Shown in pieces: positions 8,281 to 16,404 of a stretch of 47,453 nt of DNA. A program made the translations under genes and the position numbers. The stretch is from JAWLBM01 sp041687675 (GTDB taxonomy: Bacteria > Pseudomonadota > Alphaproteobacteria > Rhizobiales > Pleomorphomonadaceae). The stretch lies in the NCBI GenBank assembly GCA_041687675.1, contig JAWLBM010000035.1, positions 1 through 47,453 on the forward strand. The letters are read 5' to 3'. The notes beneath the pieces were generated by a model. The model did not search any database, had not been told where the DNA came from, and saw only the letters and a program-made list of their open reading frames with translations. Each line of letters starts with the position of its first letter. Within the stretch, counting starts at the first letter, position 1.

Positions 8281-9039
8281 TTGTCCCTCGCGTCCAACAT
8301 CAGCCTGCCCGCCCCGTCGGGAACCTGGCCGGCCCTTCTCGTGGGCCTCGCCGGGACGGCCCTGGCCGCGCTGGCGCTCGCCGCGCTGACGCCTCTGGAT
8401 TCCGCCTTCACCGGCGCCGCGCTGGGGGCCTATCTTGCGGTGGCCGCCGTGGTGGCCGGGACCATCGGGCGGAACCACCCGGCGCCGGGGTTCGGGCTGC
8501 CGAACCTCGTCACCCTCGTCCGGGTCATCGCCACCTCGCTGGTGATCGGCTACATGGTGGACGTCCTCGCCGGCTTCCGGCCGCCGGACGGGCTCGCGCT
8601 CGGCTTCGCCCTGCTCTCGGCCGCCTCCATCCTCGCCGACGGCGTCGACGGATGGCTCGCGCGCACCCGCGGCCCGTCGACCCCCTTCGGCGCCCGCTTC
8701 GACATGGAGATCGACGCGCTGCTGTTGCTGGCGCTGTCCGTGCTCGCCTACGGCCTCGGCAAGGCCGGCGCCTGGGTGATCGCCATCGGCGCGATCCGCT
8801 ATGCCTTCGTCGCGGCGTCGCTGGCGCTGCCCTGGCTCGCCGGGCCGCTGCCGCCGTCGTTCCGGCGCAAGGCGGTCTGCGTGGTGCAGGGAGCGGCGCT
8901 CACCCTCCTCGCCTCGCCATTCGTCGAGGGGGCGGCGGCCACGGTGCTGGCTGCGGCGGCGCTCGCCGCGCTGGCGTGGTCCTTCGCGGTGGACATCGTT
9001 TTCCTCGCCGCGAATCGCCGCCGCCCGGCCTCGGCATGA
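8281..9039 (+). CDS. CDP-alcohol phosphatidyltransferase family membrane enzyme
   Basis: This 252-aa integral membrane protein has about six hydrophobic segments and the family catalytic motif, seen as DGVDGWLAR (120-128), G137, D141 and D145; these acidic residues bind the metal and CDP-alcohol. The family transfers a phosphatidyl or phosphoalcohol group from a CDP-linked donor to an alcohol, as in phospholipid synthesis. The substrate cannot be told from sequence. The start is TTG 8281, giving a short N-terminus before the first membrane segment. Its stop overlaps the next start (ATGA), so it is coupled with the methyltransferase. Confidence 0.85.
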   Translation: MSLASNISLPAPSGTWPALLVGLAGTALAALALAALTPLDSAFTGAALGAYLAVAAVVAGTIGRNHPAPGFGLPNLVTLVRVIATSLVIGYMVDVLAGFRPPDGLALGFALLSAASILADGVDGWLARTRGPSTPFGARFDMEIDALLLLALSVLAYGLGKAGAWVIAIGAIRYAFVAASLALPWLAGPLPPSFRRKAVCVVQGAALTLLASPFVEGAAATVLAAAALAALAWSFAVDIVFLAANRRRPASA

Positions 9040-9857
9040 GCCCGTCGCCCGCGGCGCTCGCCGGCCTCGCCCGCTCCATCGCGATCTACTACGGCCAGCC
9101 ATGGCGCACCGCGGCCCTCGGCCGCTTCTACGCCGCGCTGGTCGGCCCGGGCGACCTGGTCTTCGACATCGGCGCCCATGTCGGCAACCGCAGCCGGGTG
9201 CTGGCCCGCCTCGGCGCGCGCGTGGTGGCGCTCGAGCCGCAGCCGCTGTTCGCCGGCTTCCTCGCCCGCACGCTTCCCGCCTCGGTGACGCTCCGCCGCG
9301 AGGCCGTGGCGGCGGCCCCGGGCCGGATGATGCTGCGGGTCTCGAGCCGCCACCCCACCGTCACGACGCTCTCGGCGGACTGGATCGGCACGGTGTCGCC
9401 GACACCCGGATTTGCCGGCGTCAGCTGGGACGGGGAGGTGGAGGTCGAGGTCACGACCCTCGACCGGATGATCGCCGAGCACGGCCACCCGCGCTTCGTG
9501 AAGATCGACGTCGAGGGGATGGAGGCGGAGATCCTTGCGGGCCTCTCCGAGGCGCCGCCGGTGGTCGCGGTGGAGTACCTGCCGGCGGCGCTCGACGTCG
9601 CCCGCGCCTCGATCGATCGGCTCGAGGCCCTCGGCGACTATCGCTTCAACCGGGTGGTCGGCGAGAACCACCGCTTCGCCGACGAGTGGATGGACGCGGC
9701 CGCGACGAGCGCGCGGCTCGGCGAAGTGACGGCCGACGGTCGGTCCGGCGACCTCTACGCCGTGCTGGCCCCGGAGGTTGGCGGCATCGGCGCCGGGCGC
9801 GGTGCGCGCAGGGCAATCAGTCCGGGGAGCCCGCCGACCAGCACCAGCAGTCCATAG
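9036..9857 (+). CDS. FkbM family SAM-dependent methyltransferase
   Basis: This 273-aa protein has the SAM-binding motif VFDIGAHVGNRSRVLARLG followed by ALEPQP, and the family motif VKIDVEGMEAEILAG. FkbM proteins O-methylate sugars or small molecules. ATG 9036 overlaps the preceding stop by 4 nt. The conserved fold ends near LYAVLAPE; the last ~30 residues are low-complexity and lie opposite the 3' end of the convergent membrane-protein gene (103-bp overlap). The neighbours suggest modification of an envelope glycan or glycolipid, which is inference. Confidence 0.85.
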   Translation: MSPSPAALAGLARSIAIYYGQPWRTAALGRFYAALVGPGDLVFDIGAHVGNRSRVLARLGARVVALEPQPLFAGFLARTLPASVTLRREAVAAAPGRMMLRVSSRHPTVTTLSADWIGTVSPTPGFAGVSWDGEVEVEVTTLDRMIAEHGHPRFVKIDVEGMEAEILAGLSEAPPVVAVEYLPAALDVARASIDRLEALGDYRFNRVVGENHRFADEWMDAAATSARLGEVTADGRSGDLYAVLAPEVGGIGAGRGARRAISPGSPPTSTSSP

Positions 9858-10780
9858 AGCGCCGCGGTCGCCGCGCCCTCGGCGGCGCCAAGTCCCGCGA
9901 GCGGCCAGAGCATCGCCGCCGCGCCCTCGCGAAGGCCCCAGCCGCCGAAGCCGATCGGCACCAGCATGGCGAGCAGCGCGAGCGGGATGAGCGTGGCCAC
10001 GGCGAGAGGCGGCAGCGGCGCCCCGATGGCCGCGCCGGCGAGGGCGAACAGGAGGACGTATCCGGCGGCCAGCGCAAGGCTCGCGGCCGCCTGGGGCAGC
10101 AGGGCGCCGTCGTCGACGAAAGCGCGGCGCACGTCCGGCCAGAGGCCGCCGAGGGCGCCCCGCAGCGCCGGCGGCCCGTGCCGCCCGGCGACGGCGACGC
10201 CGGCGACGGCAAGGCCGGCGGCGGCCGGCACCGCCGCCACGGCGGCCACCGCCCCGCCGGGCGCGTCGCCCCGCGCGAAGAGCCAGAGGACGAGGCCGAC
10301 GCCGGCCACGGCCCAGAAGGCGACCTGTCCGGCGATGCGGTCGAGCATGACGGAGCGGATCGCCGCCCGCGGGCCGGCCCCGCCCTGGACGCTGCGGACG
10401 GCCCTCAGCACGTCGCCGGCGACGCCGCCGGGCATCGTCATGTTGACGAGCCAGCCGAGCGCCGTCTCGCGGAGCGCGCGAGCGAACGGAAGGTTGTAGC
10501 CGAGCCGCGCGGCGGTGAAGCGCCAGCGCCAGGCGGAGAGCAGGACCTGGACCTGGGTCAGCGCCAGCGCCAGGGCGAGGAGGCCCCAGTCGGCACGGGC
10601 CCACAGCGCGGCCACCTCCTCCGCGCCGACCGCTACCATGACGGCGGCGAAAAGCCCGGCCGCCACCGTCGCGGCGACGAGGCGGGCGAGGCGGCCACGC
10701 TGCGGCTTGATCGGGGAGCCGCCGTCTGCTTGATGGGGCGACGGCGGACCCGGGACACTGGACGGGCAGGTTTCGGACAT
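9755..10780 (-). CDS. YbhN/lysylphosphatidylglycerol synthase transmembrane-domain family protein
   Basis: This 341-aa protein is almost entirely hydrophobic, with about eight membrane segments after a 30-residue polar N-terminus. It carries the family signature ETALGWLVNMTMPGGVAGDV and a later PIGFGGWGLREGA. The family matches the membrane half of MprF, which flips lipids, and includes many proteins next to glycan genes. No soluble synthetase domain is present, so it is not a full MprF. Its ATG at 10780 shares two bases with the divergent start of the next gene (CATG). Confidence 0.85.
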   Translation of the reverse strand: MSETCPSSVPGPPSPHQADGGSPIKPQRGRLARLVAATVAAGLFAAVMVAVGAEEVAALWARADWGLLALALALTQVQVLLSAWRWRFTAARLGYNLPFARALRETALGWLVNMTMPGGVAGDVLRAVRSVQGGAGPRAAIRSVMLDRIAGQVAFWAVAGVGLVLWLFARGDAPGGAVAAVAAVPAAAGLAVAGVAVAGRHGPPALRGALGGLWPDVRRAFVDDGALLPQAAASLALAAGYVLLFALAGAAIGAPLPPLAVATLIPLALLAMLVPIGFGGWGLREGAAAMLWPLAGLGAAEGAATAALYGLLVLVGGLPGLIALRAPRPAPMPPTSGASTA

Positions 10781-12443
10781 GAACTCGATGGATGCTGCGG
10801 CGGTCGGCGAACGAAGTGAGGCGGTGCGGCGGGGCCCTGTCGTCGTCGCCCTGTCGCTCGCGGTCCTTTACGCGCTTCTGGTGCTTCCGGACCACGCCGA
10901 CCGTATCACGGTCGCCGGCTTTCTGCGCCTGCCCGCCGAGGCGATCGCGATCCTCGCCCTGCTGCTGCTGACGACGGGGCGCTGGCGGCGGCCCGCGGCC
11001 GTGCTCGCCGGCGCGTCGGCCGGCCTCGCCGCCGTGCTGAAGGTCGCCGACATCGCCGCCTTCCAGGCCTTCGCCCGGCCGTTCAACCCGGTGCTCGACT
11101 TTCACCTGCTCGGCGCGGCGATGAACCTCCTCTCCGGCGCGATCGGCCCGGCATTGGCCTTTGCGGCGGCCGTCGCGGCGGTGGTGGCGACGCTGGCGGT
11201 GATGGCCGTCGCGATCCTCGCGGCGCTGCGCGTCGCGCGGGCGGTCGGCGGCCTGCCGAGGTGGCCGACGCTCGGGCTTCTCGCCGCGGCCGCGCTGGCC
11301 TGGGCCGGGATGCATGCGCATGGAACGAAGGCGGCGGGGCGGGTTCCGGTCGCCGCCTACGAGAGCGCGCGCTCGCTCGCCCTCCACGCCCGCTGGACCG
11401 CGGCCGCGGTCGGCGACCTGGCGGCGTTCGAGCGGGAGGCGGCCGTCGACGCGCTGGACGGCGTCCCGGCCGAGCGGCTGTTCGGCACGCTCCGCGGCAA
11501 GGACGTGATCGTCGCCTTCGTGGAGTCCTACGGGCGAACGGTCATCGACAATCCCCTCTACGCGCCGGCGGTGACGGACGCCCTCGCCGCGGGCGGCGCG
11601 CGGCTGGCGGCGGCCGGCGTCGGCGCCCGCTCGGCCTTCCTCACCTCGCCGACGGTCGGCGGCATGAGCTGGCTCGCCCACGGCACGCTGCTCTCGGGCC
11701 TGTGGGTCGACAACCAGCGCCGCTACGACAGCCTGATGGTCAGCGACCGGATGACGCTCAACCGCGCCTTCCGCGACGCGGGCTGGCGCACGGTGGCGGT
11801 GATGCCGGCGATCACCATGGCCTGGCCGGAAGGCGCCTTCTACGGCTACGACGAGATCTACCCGGCCGCCGGCCTCGGCTACCGCGGCAAGCCCTTCAAC
11901 TGGGTCACCATGCCCGACCAGTACACCTGGTCGGCGCTGCGCCGGCTGGAGCTGGAGCGGGCGGATCGGCGGCCGGTGATGGCCGAGCTGGCGCTGATCT
12001 CCAGCCACGCCCCGTGGACGCCAGTGCCGCGGCTGGTGCCCTGGCAGACGGTCGGCGACGGCACCGTCTTCGACGCCATGGCCGGCGAGGGCGACCCGCC
12101 GGACGTGGTCTGGCGCGATCCGGACCGGGTGCGGCTTCAGTTCCGCCTGTCCGTCGAATATGCGCTGGAGACGGCGGTCTCCTACGCCACCAGCTTCGAC
12201 CTCGAGAACACCGTGATCGTGATCGTCGGCGACCACCAGCCGGCGCCGCTGGTGACCGGGGAGGACGCCGGGCGGGACGTGCCGGTCCACATCCTCTCCG
12301 GCGACCCCGAGGTGTTGCGCGCGGTGGAGGGATGGGGCTGGACGGACGGCCTGCTGCCCGCGGCCGACGCGCCGGTCTGGCAGATGGACGCCTTCCGCGA
12401 CCGCTTCATCGAGGCCTTCTCGCCCGATCTCGCGGGAAGCTGA
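10779..12443 (+). CDS. Membrane-anchored LTA-synthase/sulfatase-family hydrolase or transferase
   Basis: This 554-aa protein has about five membrane segments in the first ~180 residues and then a periplasmic alkaline-phosphatase-fold domain. Candidate catalytic residues are E249 in AFVESYGRT, the nucleophile T292 in TSPTVGGMSW, H410 in SSHAPW, and D485-H486 in IVGDHQP, the layout of LtaS and OpgB-like phosphoglycerol transferases. It probably moves a phosphoalcohol group onto an envelope polymer or glucan, or hydrolyses one; a sulfatase role is less likely given the membrane domain. The neighbouring CDP-alcohol enzyme could supply its lipid donor. ATG 10788 is an alternative start. Confidence 0.85.
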   Translation: MNSMDAAAVGERSEAVRRGPVVVALSLAVLYALLVLPDHADRITVAGFLRLPAEAIAILALLLLTTGRWRRPAAVLAGASAGLAAVLKVADIAAFQAFARPFNPVLDFHLLGAAMNLLSGAIGPALAFAAAVAAVVATLAVMAVAILAALRVARAVGGLPRWPTLGLLAAAALAWAGMHAHGTKAAGRVPVAAYESARSLALHARWTAAAVGDLAAFEREAAVDALDGVPAERLFGTLRGKDVIVAFVESYGRTVIDNPLYAPAVTDALAAGGARLAAAGVGARSAFLTSPTVGGMSWLAHGTLLSGLWVDNQRRYDSLMVSDRMTLNRAFRDAGWRTVAVMPAITMAWPEGAFYGYDEIYPAAGLGYRGKPFNWVTMPDQYTWSALRRLELERADRRPVMAELALISSHAPWTPVPRLVPWQTVGDGTVFDAMAGEGDPPDVVWRDPDRVRLQFRLSVEYALETAVSYATSFDLENTVIVIVGDHQPAPLVTGEDAGRDVPVHILSGDPEVLRAVEGWGWTDGLLPAADAPVWQMDAFRDRFIEAFSPDLAGS

Positions 12444-12483
12444 CTGCGGCCAAGCGTTCGGTGGCGGGACCTCGGCGCCAGCT

Positions 12484-13224
12484 TCAGGGATCCAGCCTGC
12501 CGGCGAGGAAGCGGGCGAAGTCCGCCCTGGAGCCGCGGAAGAGGTTCATGTCGACCTCGCCGTCGATGCCGTCGGCGCTGCCTTTGGCGGTGTACTGCCA
12601 GATCCGCCAGGGCCTGGAGCCGTAGCGCTCGGAGGGGTGGGCGGCGACGCTGCGCACCCAGAGCGGGTGGTCGTGGAAGGCGTCCTCGAGGCGGTCCTCG
12701 TAGAAGTCGACGCTGGTGTAGATCACCGGCCGCTTGCCGTAGTGATCCTCCACCGCCTCGAGGAAGTCCTTCATCTCCCGGTGCAGCGTCCGCGCCTCGG
12801 GGCGGGCCCGGCAGGTCGGCGAGAAGGGCGTCCACTCCATGTCGAGCACGGGCGGCAGCGCGTCGCGTTCCTTCGGCACGTTGGCGATGAACCAGGCCGC
12901 CTGCTCGCGGCCGGGGCGGCAATGATACCAGAAGTGGTAGGCGCCGCGGTGGACGCCGGCGTGCCTGGCCTCCGCCCAGTTCTCGTGGAAGCGCTCGTCG
13001 ACGCGGTCGCCGCCCTCGGTCGCCTTGACGTAGGCGAAGGCGATGCCGTCCCTCGCCACCGACCGCCAGTCGATCTCCCCCTGGTACTTGGAGACGTCGA
13101 TGCCGCGCGTTCCGGCCGGGTCCGATGCCCCGGCCGGGTCCGCCGCCCCGGTCTCGGCGAGGTCCACCGCCGAGCAGGCCGCCGCCAGCAGCGCGGCGGC
13201 GAGGGCGGCGAGGCGGGCGGTCAT
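12484..13224 (-). CDS. GH25 lysozyme-family lipoprotein
   Basis: This 246-aa protein has a lipoprotein signal peptide (LLAAAC, C17 lipidated) and a GH25 muramidase domain. The family's acidic residues are visible: D43 in GIDVSKYQG and D128/E130 in PPVLDMEW; YHFWYHC and the C-terminal DMNLF are also typical. It should hydrolyse peptidoglycan from a membrane anchor. Its ATG overlaps the stop of mgtE by 4 nt, an unusual pairing that suggests co-translation without an obvious functional link. Confidence 0.92.
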   Translation of the reverse strand: MTARLAALAAALLAAACSAVDLAETGAADPAGASDPAGTRGIDVSKYQGEIDWRSVARDGIAFAYVKATEGGDRVDERFHENWAEARHAGVHRGAYHFWYHCRPGREQAAWFIANVPKERDALPPVLDMEWTPFSPTCRARPEARTLHREMKDFLEAVEDHYGKRPVIYTSVDFYEDRLEDAFHDHPLWVRSVAAHPSERYGSRPWRIWQYTAKGSADGIDGEVDMNLFRGSRADFARFLAGRLDP

Positions 13225-14633
13225 CCGGCGAGGAACCATGCGGCGAGCCCCAGGAAGGCGAAGAAGCCGACCACGTCGGTGATCGTCGTCACGAACACCC
13301 CGGAGGCGACGGCCGGGTCGATGTCGAAGCGGTCGAGCGCCAGCGGGATCAGGATGCCGGCGAGGCCCGCCGACAGGAGATTGATGATCATCGCGGCGCC
13401 GATGACAAGCCCCAGCCCCGGATCGGAGAACCAGGCCGCGGCGATCAGGCCCATGATGATCGCGAAGGCGACGCCGTTGACGAGGCCCACCATCACCTCG
13501 CGGCCGATGATCCGCCCGGCGTTGCCGCCGTCGAGGTCGCGGGTGGCGAGGGCGCGCACGGCCACCGTCATGGTCTGCGTGGCGGCGTTGCCGCCCATCG
13601 AGGCGACGATCGGCATCAGGATGGCGAGCGCCACCATCTCCTCGATGGTGCCGTCGAAGAGGCCGATCACCAGCGAGGCGAGGATGGCGGTGGCGAGGTT
13701 GATGATCAGCCACAGCGATCGGGTGCGCACCGTGTAGACGACGCTGTCGGAGATCTCCTCGTCGCCGACGCCGGCAAGGGCGCGGATGTCCTCCTCCGCC
13801 TCGGCCTGGATCACGTCGACGATGTCGTCGACGGTGATGACGCCGACGAGGCGGTCGGCGTTGTCGACCACCGCCACGGAGACGAGGTTGTAGCGCTCGA
13901 ACATCCGCGCCACCTCCTCCTGGTCCTCCGTCGCCGGCACGTGGTGCCGGTCCTCGTGCATGATCTCGGTCATCCGGGTCGGCCGCGGGGCGCGCAGGAG
14001 GCGGTTCAGCGCCACCGCGCCGAGCAGGCGGAAGCCGGGGTCGATGACGAAGATCTCGTAGAACTCCTCCGGCAGGTCCTGCTGCTCGCGGAGGTAGTCG
14101 ATGGTCTGGCCGACGGTCCAGAAGGCGGGGACGGCGATGAAGTCCGTCTGCATCCGCCGGCCGGCGCTGTCCTCGGGGTAGTCGAGGCTGCGCTGCAGGG
14201 CGAGGCGGTCCTGGAACGGCAGGGCCGAGAGGATCTCCGCCTTGTCCTCCTCGTCGAGGTCCTCGAGGATGTAGACGGCGTCGTCGCTGTCCATCTCGCG
14301 GACGCCCTCGACGACGGTGTCGGTGGGCAGGTCCTCGAGGATCTGCAGGCGGACCGTCTCGTCCACCTCGGTGAGGGCGGTGAAGTCGAAGTCCGGGCCG
14401 AACAGGCGGATGAACGGCGCGCGATCTTCGGGCCTGAGGGCCTCCAGCACGTCGCCCATGTCGGATTCGTGGAGGTCGCCGGCGAGATCGCGCACGCGGG
14501 CGGCGTCGCCGGCCTCGACCGCCTCGGCCACGGCCTCGACGAAGTCGGGGTTGAGATCACCGTCCTCGGTGCGGAGCGCGATCTCCGGGTCGGGACCCAT
14601 CTCCCCGGGCGCGTCGGGCTGCGGCTCGGCCAT
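13221..14633 (-). CDS. mgtE: Magnesium transporter MgtE
   Basis: This 470-aa protein has the full MgtE layout: an acidic N-domain of helical repeats (about 25-135), a CBS pair (about 140-265, with RMTEIMHEDRHHVP and GVITVDDIVDVI), and a C-terminal five-helix channel domain with ATRDLDGGNAGRIIGREV and ending DVVGFFAFLGLAAWFL. It imports Mg2+ and is gated by Mg2+ bound to the cytoplasmic domains. The GH25 gene is coupled downstream. Confidence 0.95.
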   Translation of the reverse strand: MAEPQPDAPGEMGPDPEIALRTEDGDLNPDFVEAVAEAVEAGDAARVRDLAGDLHESDMGDVLEALRPEDRAPFIRLFGPDFDFTALTEVDETVRLQILEDLPTDTVVEGVREMDSDDAVYILEDLDEEDKAEILSALPFQDRLALQRSLDYPEDSAGRRMQTDFIAVPAFWTVGQTIDYLREQQDLPEEFYEIFVIDPGFRLLGAVALNRLLRAPRPTRMTEIMHEDRHHVPATEDQEEVARMFERYNLVSVAVVDNADRLVGVITVDDIVDVIQAEAEEDIRALAGVGDEEISDSVVYTVRTRSLWLIINLATAILASLVIGLFDGTIEEMVALAILMPIVASMGGNAATQTMTVAVRALATRDLDGGNAGRIIGREVMVGLVNGVAFAIIMGLIAAAWFSDPGLGLVIGAAMIINLLSAGLAGILIPLALDRFDIDPAVASGVFVTTITDVVGFFAFLGLAAWFLAG

Positions 14634-14777
14634 GGCGCGTCTCCCCGTCAGGCGGTGAACGGTTCATGCGGCGAGATTTAGCCTCCCCGCGCGGCGGTCG
14701 AAAGCGAAAGTTGCACGACAGTCGCCGGTCGCGAGGTGACCAGGGTCGCGGCAGGGCGGCGAGGTCCGAAGGGGTCA

Positions 14778-14825
14778 AAGAAAAACCCCTTGGAAAACCT
14801 GATCGCTCAGCCTTTCCAAGGGGTT
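14778..14825 (-). terminator. Intrinsic terminator after tRNA-Leu
   Basis: A perfect 13-bp inverted repeat (14784-14796 with 14813-14825, arm AACCCCTTGGAAA) is followed on the minus strand by TTTTTCTTT. It starts 6 nt after the tRNA-Leu 3' end, so it terminates that transcript. Confidence 0.9.
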
Positions 14826-14830
14826 CTGAA

Positions 14831-14915
14831 TGGTGCGGTCGAGAAGACTCGAACTTCCACGGGTTGCCCCACAGCGACCTCAACGCTGCGCGTCTACCAA
14901 TTCCGCCACGACCGC
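14831..14915 (-). tRNA. tRNA-Leu (anticodon GAG)
   Basis: On the minus strand this folds as a class II tRNA. The 7-bp acceptor is GCGGTCG/CGACCGC, the D-arm is GGCGGAATTGGTAGAC, the anticodon stem is CAGCG/CGCTG with loop TTGAGGT (anticodon GAG), there is a short variable arm, the T-loop is GTTCGAGTC, and CCA is encoded. The length is 85 nt including CCA. A strong terminator follows. Confidence 0.95.
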
Positions 14916-15032
14916 TTCCGTGCCGGTTGCCGGCGTTTCCGCCGGCGCCGGCTGTGTAGCAAACCGCCGGGGGGGCCGCAAGGGGGCCGGCGCCTTTCTT
15001 CGCATGCTCCGGCAGGCCCGGCCGCGGCGCGT

Positions 15033-15308
15033 TCAGGCGGTGATCTTCCGCACGTTGTCCTGGCGGCGGACGAGGCGGTTGCGCGGCAGCACCTCGGTGA
15101 TCTCGATGCCGATCCGCTCCCCCTTCAGCACCACCTGGCCGCGGGCGACGGGCACGTCGTTGGCGAGGATGTCGACGTCCTCGTCCGCCTGCCGGTCGAG
15201 CTCGATCACGGCGCCGCGGCCCATCCGCAGCAGCTGGTGGATGGGCATGGTCTGGCCGCCGAGGACGACGGAGATCTCGACGCTGATCTTCTCGAAGGGG
15301 GCGGTCAT
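15033..15308 (-). CDS. fliN: FliN/SpoA-family flagellar motor switch-like protein
   Basis: This 91-aa protein is essentially a single SpoA (surface presentation of antigens) domain: VEISVVLGGQTMPIHQLLRM, then GAVIELDRQADEDVDILAND, GERIGIEITEVLPRN. FliN forms the C-ring of the flagellar motor switch; the same fold occurs in type III secretion C-rings. ATG 15308 is preferred over GTG 15314 because AAGG sits 5 nt upstream. No other flagellar gene is in the window, so motility context is missing and the symbol rests on the domain alone. Confidence 0.82.
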   Translation of the reverse strand: MTAPFEKISVEISVVLGGQTMPIHQLLRMGRGAVIELDRQADEDVDILANDVPVARGQVVLKGERIGIEITEVLPRNRLVRRQDNVRKITA

Positions 15309-15514
15309 GGTCACCTTGGGATCCGCATGGGGGCGACTCGGGACTGGCCGGCCTCCGGTGACGAGACTCCGGCCGCCGCGGTTACCGAAGCGTTAACGCC
15401 GCGTGCCGGTCGGGGATGCGGAGATACCGGCCACGCTCGCCATGGTTCCCACCCGGCCGGGCATCGGCTAGGGTCCCGGCCTCAGACAGAGCCGGAACGA
15501 CCCGAGGACCCGCC

Positions 15515-16225
15515 ATGGCCGCCACCGCCGTCCGCGACGACATCGACCCGGGCTTCCTGCCCGCAGCGGGATCGCCGCCGGTCGAATGGGTGATCGCCGG
15601 CGAACCGGTGGACTACCCCGCCGCCGTCGCGGAGATGGAGGCCCGGGTCGCGGCGATCGCGGCGGGCGAGGCCCGCGAGCGGGTGTGGCTCATCGAGCAC
15701 CCGCCGCTCTACACCGCCGGAACCAGCGCCGACCCGGCCGACCTCGTCGACCCGGACCGGTTCCCCGTGTTCAGGACCGGGCGGGGAGGGCAGTTCACCT
15801 ACCACGGCCCCGGCCAGCGGGTCGCCTACGTCATGGTCGACCTCTCCCGCCGCCGCCAGGACCTCAGGGCCTATGTGACGGCGCTCGAGGCCTGGATCAT
15901 CGCCACCCTCGACCGGTTCAACGTCCGCGGCGAGCGGCGCGAGGACCGGGTCGGCGTCTGGGTCCGCCGGCCGGACAAGGGGCCGGACGCGGAGGACAAG
16001 ATCGCCGCCATCGGCATCCGCGTCCGCCGCTGGGTGACCTTCCACGGCATCAGCCTCAACGTCGAGCCGGACCTCTCCCATTTCTCCGGCATCGTCCCCT
16101 GCGGCGTGCGCCGGCACGGGGTCACCAGCCTGGTCGACCTCGGCCTGCCGGTGACGATGGTGGACGCCGACGTGGCGCTGCGCGCCGCCTTCGAGCAGGT
16201 GTTCGGCGCGACGGTGGACGGCTGA
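15515..16225 (+). CDS. lipB: Octanoyltransferase LipB
   Basis: This 236-aa enzyme transfers octanoyl from acyl carrier protein to lipoyl domains of 2-oxoacid dehydrogenases. Family motifs are present in order: GRGGQFTYHGPGQRVAY (substrate pocket), KIAAIGIRVRRWVTFHG with the catalytic lysine, HGISLNV, and IVPCG with the catalytic cysteine. ATG 15515 was chosen for its upstream GAGGA and because earlier in-frame sequence is not family-like. Confidence 0.95.
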   Translation: MAATAVRDDIDPGFLPAAGSPPVEWVIAGEPVDYPAAVAEMEARVAAIAAGEARERVWLIEHPPLYTAGTSADPADLVDPDRFPVFRTGRGGQFTYHGPGQRVAYVMVDLSRRRQDLRAYVTALEAWIIATLDRFNVRGERREDRVGVWVRRPDKGPDAEDKIAAIGIRVRRWVTFHGISLNVEPDLSHFSGIVPCGVRRHGVTSLVDLGLPVTMVDADVALRAAFEQVFGATVDG

Positions 16226-16404
16226 GCCCTGCAGGCCCTTCCCGATTGCGATGACGACGCCACGCGCGGCCGGGAAACCGGATCGTGGCCGGGAAGCGAG
16301 CGGTTTTCGTCATCGTAAAGAAATGATAAGGAATGATGGTGAAAAATACGAATCGATGATGGGTCCTTTGGTCGGACCCTCACCTGACTTCGGAGGGTCT
16401 CCGC
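16226..16404 (+). promoter_or_regulatory. Leader and promoter region of the second collagen-like gene
   Basis: A perfect 9-bp inverted repeat (CGATGACGA at 16249-16257, TCGTCATCG at 16307-16315) is followed by an AT-rich stretch at about 16314-16360. A strong GGAGGG ribosome-binding site sits 7 nt before ATG 16405. The repeat may be an operator or a leader stem; which one cannot be decided from sequence. Confidence 0.4.
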
